From: Triatoma infestans
Taxonomy: Eukaryota > Arthropoda > Insecta > Hemiptera > Reduviidae
Length of the DNA stretch: 64,000 nt
NCBI GenBank assembly: GCA_011037195.1
Contig: JAAEAF010007952.1
Span: forward strand, 297,203-361,202
Direction: 5' to 3'
A program made the translations under genes and the position numbers. Shown one piece after another: positions 57,621 through 64,000 of this stretch. Numbering within the stretch: the stretch's first letter is position 1; every line of letters begins with the position of its first letter. The notes under the pieces are model-generated. The model was not told where the DNA came from and made no database searches. It was given only the letters and a program-made list of their open reading frames with translations.

Positions 57621-57635
57621 TCGGGGGGCAGTAAA
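57621..57635 (+). promoter_or_regulatory. Bel/Pao polypurine tract
   Basis: GGGGGGCAG followed by TAAA just before the TGTTAG that begins the 3' LTR. This primes plus-strand synthesis. Confidence 0.65.
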
Positions 57636-57930
57636 TGTTAGAAGACAATTTATAATTACTAAATAACAATCATATGGTTATATTAATGTTCTAAAAAATC
57701 AAGTGTGTTTTTCGTTGGCAAAAAATCATTGTAGTTGAATCTGAATAAAAAGCGTATTTGCTTTCGTTTAGTACACTTTTCGTTGTGGTTATTCGTACTA
57801 TTATTGTACTACTTTGTTTGTGTACAATTATATTTTTCAACCTTTAAAGTGGTTATCTTAAATTTATACAGTCCATTCGATTAGACATTAAACTTACCAA
57901 GAATCAGCGCAACACACAAACAGGGGTAAT
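57636..57930 (+). repeat. Bel/Pao 3' LTR (right end uncertain)
   Basis: Starts TGTTAGAAGAC after the polypurine tract. It contains the polyadenylation signal AATAAA at 57744-57749. Without a second LTR in the window, the 3' end cannot be fixed; it may lie near 'caacacacaaaca' at ~57930. Confidence 0.55.
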
Positions 57931-58079
57931 ATTGAAGAAAACAATTGAAAGTGTGGCAAATATTATAAGTTTGAAGAATATTTATCAATTATAACTATGT
58001 AAATTGTAGCAATAGGACAGCATCGCCTCAGTGTTTCACAATCGTCTCAGTGTTTCACAATAGATTTCATTTTATTATC

Positions 58080-58600
58080 TCTACCGCTATAAGAGGAAGT
58101 ATTGTGTCCTTATCAGAACCACAAATCTAAAATCGAGTTTTCATCGAAAATATCTTTTCTGGGGTCGCCTGAGTTTAAAAAATAGTTTTTAAAAATGTGC
58201 GTGTGGTTTGTTTCTGCAAGAATGTGACCTACACAGTTCAAAACAAATAAGTAAATAAATAAATAATCGCCATTGTACTAAAATTTTGCGGAAGTACCAC
58301 TTATATTAAATGATTAATCACTTTTTGCTATTTACACTAAATGGCTAACGGCTAGTGAATACAGCGATTTTCTTTATATTTTAAGTACTTATTACACTTG
58401 TATCACCTTTATTTAATTTTACTGGTTTAAACTTCCTTAATGAGCTTCCTGGAAGGAGTCATACTTTCCACTAAAGTGCATTTTCAGAGTAATATAACAT
58501 TGTACCAACCTATTATAAACTATTAATGAGAATTAAAAATGTTGAAATTCCGAATTTGGAGAAAAAAATCAAACCGGAAGTGAGAAATTCCTAAAAGTTT
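58080..58600 (+). repeat. Dispersed monomer copy
   Basis: Starts 'gctataagaggaagtattgtg', then 'cgagttttcatcgaaaatatctttt' and ends in a ccggaagtg core at 58574. Confidence 0.65.
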
Positions 58601-58616
58601 CTTTTTTCCGCAATTT

Positions 58617-59022
58617 TCTTTGTAACCACAAATCAGAAGGTTCCCCCCTTAAACTTGGTATTCTTTGTAACCACAAATCAGAAGGTTCCCCCCTTAAACT
58701 TGGTATTCTTTGTAACCACAAATCAGAAGGTTCCCCCTTAAACTTGGTTTCTTTGTACCACAAATCAGAAGGTTTCCCCCTTAAACTTGGTATTCTTTGT
58801 AACCACAAATCAGAAGGTTCCCCCCTTAAACTTGGTATTCTTTGTAACCACAAATCAGAATGTTCCCCCCTTAAACTTGCTATTCTTTGTAACCACAAAT
58901 CAGAAGGTTCCCCCCTTAAACTTGGTATTCTTTGTAACCACAAATCAGAAGTTTCCCCCCTTAAACTTGGTATTCTTTGTAACCACAAATCAGAAGGTTC
59001 CCCCCTTAAACTTGGTATTCTA
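58617..59022. repeat. 45-bp minisatellite, nine copies
   Basis: Unit ctttgtaaccacaaatcaga / aggttccccccttaaacttg / gtatt (45 bp), about nine tandem copies. Most differ by one base; the fourth is shorter by a few bases. Because 45 is a multiple of three, open frames appear on both strands (for example LWLQRIPSLRGEPSD on the minus strand), but nothing suggests expression. Confidence 0.95.
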
Positions 59023-59380
59023 ATAACCGATAAAATGATTTTCCCCAGCCAACCAACATTGTGCTTGTTTCAATATTTAAATAAATTTGTGTGGTTCTAG
59101 CGTTTATATCTTACTAAAGACAACTCAATGTTACTGTAAATAATATCACTTGTAGAAAATCGGGCGACACTTAGAAACTTAAAAATTCCATTGGAGAGAA
59201 TGTTGAGGAGTGCACAACAGCAGAAATGGTGGCTTGCAAATACTGGGGCAATTCTTAACAGTTTCTCTTTTCCTGCTGCGAGCTCTAAAGAGAAAGTATA
59301 AACAAGAAGAAGCATGTCAAGCAAAATTCAATTTCAACACCAGAAAAGAAAATTAAATCTACCCTTTTTCACTATAACAT
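59023..59380. other. Unclassified sequence after the minisatellite
   Basis: No gene or repeat recognised. Confidence 0.4.
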
Positions 59381-60500
59381 AAAGTCTGGTGAAATGTTGA
59401 AGGGTGAAGAAGTTTAATATAATTGCAAAGTGTTTGAGATGAAATATTAACTGAAGTTTCTGATTTAAAGTGAAACATTCACACAGCTTTCTCTAATCAA
59501 TGTAATTCACAAGTTTTCTTTAAAATTCCAATGTATATACAAACGTTCAATTGGGCTGGCCATAAAAATAGTTGGAAGTTGGAACATGTTGTACATCTAA
59601 GTGGACTTGTGTGGGCAGGCCATCTGTCTTAACCAAGAAACCTTGTTTAATTTGAAACCTGGCTGACAGAACGCCTAGAAACACCTATAAAATCAATTTT
59701 TCCGAAAAAAGGTTCCGAATAAAATTATAAACAGGAAGAAGGAGAAAATCGCGACAAACTGAACAAGATATATAATTCGATAAGTCGCACTTTTGGTCGA
59801 TTGATTTTGACCGAAATTCCCATGTCAAATGGTGAATACCAAGTTTGGGCTTCCAGCGATTTTTTTCTTTTGAGATATTCTTCTTACACTAACACACACA
59901 CACACACACACACACAACATACTCACACAATTCGCTGAAAACATTTTTTTCGTACTGAAAGGACTTCAAAACATGGATTTCCGGTGAACACTCTATTTTG
60001 AAAATTTGACACGATCGTAATACTTTCTCTTATTTGGAAGTAATTCACTCAGTCCCAAGAGAAAGTGAAAGTTCTTGAAACATTCACACGACTTTCTCAT
60101 ATTTTAATTCTGACCCTTCAATGTGACAACTTTTCTTCAAATCTGGAACTTTGACTAACTCACTAACTGTTTGCCTTCAGTTGCTTTAATGGCTACAAAA
60201 GTGGCGACTAATGATGAAATGGAATCTTTTAAAAATCACTTTTCCGGGAGAAATGTTTTCAAAGCAAAGTGATTGGCCTTTCTGTGAAGTTTAAGGAAAA
60301 TACTGGAACTACATTGGCCAAAAAATACATTAAAATTGCATTGCCACTTTGATTGATTTTGACCAAAACTTTTCGTGTGGCCGATGTGATAAAACGGAAT
60401 TTCAAAATATGCGTTGTGTAAGCAGATCTTATAATTTGTATTTCCGGTAAAATTTCAGTTTCGAAAATTTGACAACAGATAGAGAAAGTAAAAAAAAAAT
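59380..60500 (-). repeat. Dispersed monomer copies, mainly minus orientation
   Basis: Termini 'gaaacattcacacagctttctct' (59470) and 'gaaacattcacacgactttctcat' (60078), and 'atttgacacgatcgtaatactttctctt' (60004), all in reverse sense. Confidence 0.7.
59891..59916. repeat. (AC)n microsatellite
   Basis: ACACAC run inside a reversed monomer, at the place equivalent to the (TG)n of the forward copy at 26315. Confidence 0.9.
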
Positions 60501-60994
60501 AAACCAAATAATGTTGTTGAGATGCGTACCGGTTGATCTGGACGCAATATACCATGGAATTCATTGATAAATATCATCTCTATTCCAGGAGGATAGTGAT
60601 TGGGTATGGAGATGTGGCGCAGTCTCCCTAATTATATAAAGACCATGTTAAAAAAAATAATAAAAAACATACCTGGATATTTAAAATCAAAATACCTGAA
60701 GTGTTTTGAAAATCACCTAATAAATTAACCTTTCCCTTTTATTTTATAATCTCAACGTCTTGTTATAAAATTAGCTTGAACAATCACAAAAAAAAAAAAA
60801 AAACACTTTAAACACCTCAACCTTGTAGGGAAGTGTTTACTAAATTAATGAACATCACCGAGAGATAGAGAGAGGGGGGTTGTTCTTTTTATTAGCACTA
60901 AAAACCTTTTGGTTTGAACATTAAGATTTTGTTAAACCATCATCAAATTTAATGCCCAGCTCGTATTTTTATCACTGTCCTCCTGTTCTCTCAC

Positions 60995-61141
60995 AGGAGA
61001 CTTTGAAAGTGTCTTCAGTAACAAGGCAGGAGGAGATAGAGTGGGAATGGATGGTCCCGTGTTTGGAGGAAGCTACAAGATTTTATGGACTGTTCTCCAG
61101 CAGTTCCCTTACAGCTACGTGTTCCTTTTTTATTTTTTTTA
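60995..61141 (+). pseudogene. Possible transposase fragment (IS1595/Merlin-like)
   Basis: After an acceptor-like CTCTCACAG, a frame reads DFESVFSNKAGGDRVGMDG, then PVFGGSYKILW, to TAA at 61139. The ES.F..K...GR...VFGG pattern recalls the ISXO2/Merlin transposase core. Short and diverged; may be something else. Confidence 0.25.
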
Positions 61142-61551
61142 ATCGAATGTTATTTCAATGTCTGTGGGCAGACACATTATTCACCCACAAAAGAAAAAGT
61201 AAATATTTAAATTCTTTCACACTATGTTTTATAAACATTTATTTCAAATTATTTTATTATTGTGTGTGTGTTTTCTTATTATATTTCATTTTGGGTCCAT
61301 ATTTATTTATTTTGATACTGGGAACGGTAAAATATTGAAATTACAGAAGAACCTGATATCACATTTCCCTGGGAATTCCTTGACATCAATATTCCTACAG
61401 CTAATAAACCTTGCAATTAGTATTCCATGTTTGATGAGAAAACTTGAAGGCATTTTCTAGGAAATCGTCAAAAAAAACTGGGAATAAGAATCATAATCTG
61501 GATCTTGCGGCCAATCAATTTTGACTAAAATCCACATTTCAGATCCTTCGG

Positions 61552-61590
61552 ATATATATATATATATATATATATCTTTTATATATATAA
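61552..61590. repeat. (AT)n microsatellite
   Basis: ATATAT run of ~24 bases, interrupted by ctttt and resumed. Confidence 0.9.
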
Positions 61591-61638
61591 TTGAATCTGT
61601 GGATGGATCCTCAATGCTGGATAAATTATAATTATAAG

Positions 61639-62331
61639 GTTTGTTCATGCAGCGAGTTTGCGATAGTCAGTCCCTGACGGTTTGCAAACTAGTTCCACTA
61701 CGCATGCTCCACCATGCCCAGTTTTAAACTGTTGGAAACTTAACCTGCAAGAACGCTTTGTGATCAGTATTGTACTGATGGTTATAAAGCATTCAGGAAA
61801 AAAATAATGGAAGGTTAGTTGTACAGTTATTAGCTTATAAATCTGTAACAAATTAGCTCCTACTTCTGTAAGAAATCAGTTTCATTAAAGATAGCTAGGA
61901 TATAGCAAATAAATAACTAAACATAAATAACTAGGGTACGGCAAATAAATGTACGAGATATCTATTCGTAGACATTTAAAAGGACTGTCTTAGATAGCAC
62001 AGAACCACAGATTGTTCTAAGTGGTTATATCCCCAAACACAGGATAAGTCAAAAAATAAATAAAAAGGAATATTGGTCAAGACAGTCGGAGAAGCAGAAT
62101 AATAAATAATTTAATGCGCCAAACTGCTTTGCACATGCATCGGACTGCCAGTTTGAAATCGGTTGGAGCTTTCAGCTCTGACTGCTATGATAGTTTCCAA
62201 ACGGTTTGAAAAAAAAATCACGAACACATTAGTATGAGTTGGGAACCGTTGAGTCTGAGAAATCGCTGCGCGAACAGCATACTCTCGGTGGGCATGCTCC
62301 TGACGGTTTGGGACTGCTGCACGAACAAAAC
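61639..62331. mobile_element. Candidate MITE
   Basis: Ends GTTTGTTCATGCAGC and GCTGCACGAACAAAAC are inverted with one or two changes. Both are followed inward by a CTGACGGTTTG block. AT-rich flanks (ttataa / tatata) prevent a clear target duplication call. Internal 'aaacggtttgaaa', 'cagtttgaaatcgg' repeats resemble subterminal sites. Confidence 0.5.
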
Positions 62332-62540
62332 TATATATAAAATCGTCTCTGAGATTACAACTGTTCTCAACAGACATATCAAAAGATTTATTCCCTTTTT
62401 TTAGGTTGTAGATTGTTATAAGGGATTATTGCATTGCGACCTGCAAAATCTATTGTACCGTCGTAGCGTTTTCAGTGCACAGATTATCGGAGCCTTCTCT
62501 AGCTACAGATTAACTGCCCATATCCGAACAGTGAATTGTA

Positions 62541-62640
62541 GAGGCTCCTAGGAAAAGAAAATCTAAGGGCAGCATGCTGGATTCGAACCCGGGACCTCCC
62601 TTGCTGGTCCAGCGCTCTACTACTGAGCTAATTCCTTCCT
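62541..62640 (-). repeat. tRNA-derived SINE, copy B (same family body as copy A)
   Basis: Minus-strand head with A box TAGCTCAGTAG (62620-62630) and B box GGTTCGAATCC (62579-62589). The body 'agattttcttttcctaggagcctc' matches copy A at 25203-25230. The left end is truncated near 62540. Confidence 0.7.
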
Positions 62641-62819
62641 TCTCCCTTGGCTTACGCCAATTAACTGGGGATGGAGACTCTAGTTTGTGCACTGTGTTTA
62701 CCCTTGTCTGTAAAGCGTGCTAACCCGTGGGGTCGCTACTCCCCAAGTAACTGCGTGCAACAGATACCCCTTGCGGGCCTCTCTTTAAGTTACTAAATTT
62801 GTTCTAACTCAGAATTTTG

Positions 62820-63230
62820 GATATGTGATTATTTGCACGATTCAAGGAAATCAATTTTTTTTTAAAAGTTTAAAGTCAAATGAAAAGTCAGCGCTGTTCA
62901 GTGACTATTAAATTATGAGATATTTCAGAAAAGGATTTGATATAAAAATTCTGTTTACGAGTTAAAGAAATATTGTTGGAGCCATTTTCAAGAAGTTGGA
63001 AAAACTGTTAAGAACAAAATCCTTCCACAAAACTCGAGTTTTCTTCAAATTGGGTATTTTTGCAATATATTTTATAATTCTTAAATATAACAGATGAAGG
63101 AACAGATAATATAAACAGAAGGGCGCTTCATAGCATGCCTCAAGGAAACTTTTAAAATGAACTTTCTCAGCAAGATATTTCACTAAACAAAGTTGTAGAT
63201 CTTTATTTATATAGTAATTATCTTCTTTTT
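62820..63230 (-). repeat. Diverged dispersed monomer
   Basis: Blocks 'gttggagccattttcaagaagttgg' and 'gaactttctcagcaagatatttcac' follow the reverse monomer order. Confidence 0.5.
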
Positions 63231-63260
63231 ATTGCCTTTTTCCACTCTGCAGCGATTGCC

Positions 63261-63600
63261 TTATTTGCTGTTTTTCCTTCTCCATTCTCTCCGTTTTATC
63301 CAAACCTGCTCCTTGAGGCCTCGATCCTTCATTATTAGCGTCATCTCTGCCCTCCTCCTAGCTCTTGGTCGGACCCATTTCCCTCTAAAAGATTCTTCCG
63401 CCATCTCTTTAGACCCATCCTTTTTCACATGCCCTTACTCTTTCAGAGCTTTTCATTCAGTTTTCGCCGTCACCGATTCTTCCATCTCCATCATCTTCCA
63501 CACCTATTCATTCTTTCTTCTCTACAGCCTTAATATCCTGGCTGTTCGACTTATTCCGTCCATCTCCATTGGCATCCACTACTTTTATATGGTAAGTACA
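63261..63600 (-). pseudogene. LINE retrotransposon 3' fragment
   Basis: On the minus strand, 63386 to 63261 reads RGKWVRPRARRRAEMTLI then KDRGLKEQVWIKRREWRRK and a stop. The R-P-R...RGL...R.EWRR pattern is the extreme C-terminus of many LINE reverse transcriptases. The rest of the block is purine-rich on that strand with stops. The long plus-strand ORF here is its antisense shadow. Confidence 0.45.
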
Positions 63601-64000
63601 CCAAGTTTAAAGAAAACATTGAAACTCTTTTTCCGAGAAAATTAGAAAAACCTGAATAATCCAATCAGTAATTCAGGTTAATAATTTTGTTTACAAAATC
63701 TTATCGCATCCTTCTGGCCATTCATTACAAATTCAATTTTGGAACACCATGTGATTTTTCATTTATGAGTTATGCCAAGTCGCACTCAGCTCAGCAGGGC
63801 TTGAAAAATGGATTTTGAGTGGAAACGCAATTTTGAAAATTGTATATGATTATAATAATAAAAAGAAAACGTTGATTTTGTTGAGATTCTCTGCGCATGC
63901 TTCAAAAACTGACTTGATATCTTTTGGTTTTGAAATGTTACTAAATTGCCTTTAATGCTGAGAAAACTGTTAAAAAAACAAAACAAAACGGTTTAAATTA
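63600..64000 (+). repeat. Diverged dispersed monomer at window end
   Basis: 'agtttaaagaaaacattgaaactctttttccgag' and 'tggattttgagtggaaacgcaattttgaaaattg' match family blocks, with many changes. Confidence 0.4.

Noticed and set aside
58569..58988. Repeat protein with 15-residue units on the minus strand (and ORFs on the plus strand)
   Set aside because: An automatic result of a 45-bp period without stops; no start context, splice sites or homology.
58617..59022. CRISPR-like regular repeat array
   Set aside because: The 45-bp units are directly adjacent with no unique spacers, and the sequence is eukaryotic.
63232..63645. 137-residue plus-strand ORF with hydrophobic segments
   Set aside because: It is the antisense of a purine-rich LINE 3' fragment, which explains the pyrimidine-rich codons.

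Overview
This window is AT-rich, intron-rich animal nuclear DNA, most likely from an arthropod. The reasons are spliced host genes with canonical splice sites, a Bel/Pao retrotransposon, Harbinger, Kolobok and SINE copies, and a complete Maverick/Polinton (adintovirus-like) element of the type common in arthropod genomes. I cannot name the species.

Layout. (1) 1-9.6 kb: a minus-strand host gene with six phase-compatible exons encodes ankyrin repeats followed by a SAM domain. It is most like ASZ1/GASZ, a germline piRNA-pathway protein, but ends directly after the SAM domain. (2) 9.8-12.5, 18.6-29.3, 33.4-36.9, 58.1-58.6, 59.4-60.5 and 62.8-64.0 kb: a dispersed, locally tandem repeat family with ~270-310 bp monomers, most carrying a CCGGAAGT core, often as head-to-head arrays around a hairpin. 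(3) 13.5-18.45 kb: a decayed Kolobok-like element with TTAA target duplication abuts a Harbinger element with TAA duplication and TIRs. The latter carries a transposase and a MADF-BESS gene, and two MITEs are nested in it. (4) 31.1 kb: one exon of a peroxiredoxin-5 gene. (5) 36,924-52,359: a 15.4 kb Polinton with 288-bp terminal inverted repeats. (6) 52,433-~57.9 kb: a Bel/Pao element lacking its 5' LTR, starting right at the Polinton edge. (7) 58.6-59.0 kb: a 45-bp minisatellite. (8) 59-64 kb: more dispersed repeat, a SINE, a MITE and a LINE scrap.

The Polinton is the main content. It carries protein-primed DNA polymerase B (with spliced N-terminal zinc-finger exons and one internal stop), a chromodomain integrase, packaging ATPase, adenain-like protease, penton and double-jelly-roll capsid proteins, a phospholipase A2 virion protein, dUTPase, an OB-like protein, a fibre-like protein, a protein ending in a BIR-like zinc domain, and two divergent CxC proteins resembling adintovirus oncoids. 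Gene blocks suggest a structural module (39.5-45.0 kb), a replication module (46.0-51.3 kb) and a small host-interaction module at the left end (37.3-38.5 kb).

The most unusual signals are: a tRNA-Arg(UCU)-like RNA polymerase III unit with A box, B box and T5 terminator inside both TIRs; the phospholipase and protease genes lying in one frame, separated only by UGA-CUA with no AUG before the conserved start of the protease, which suggests programmed readthrough; and the candidate nuclease plus BIR fusion.
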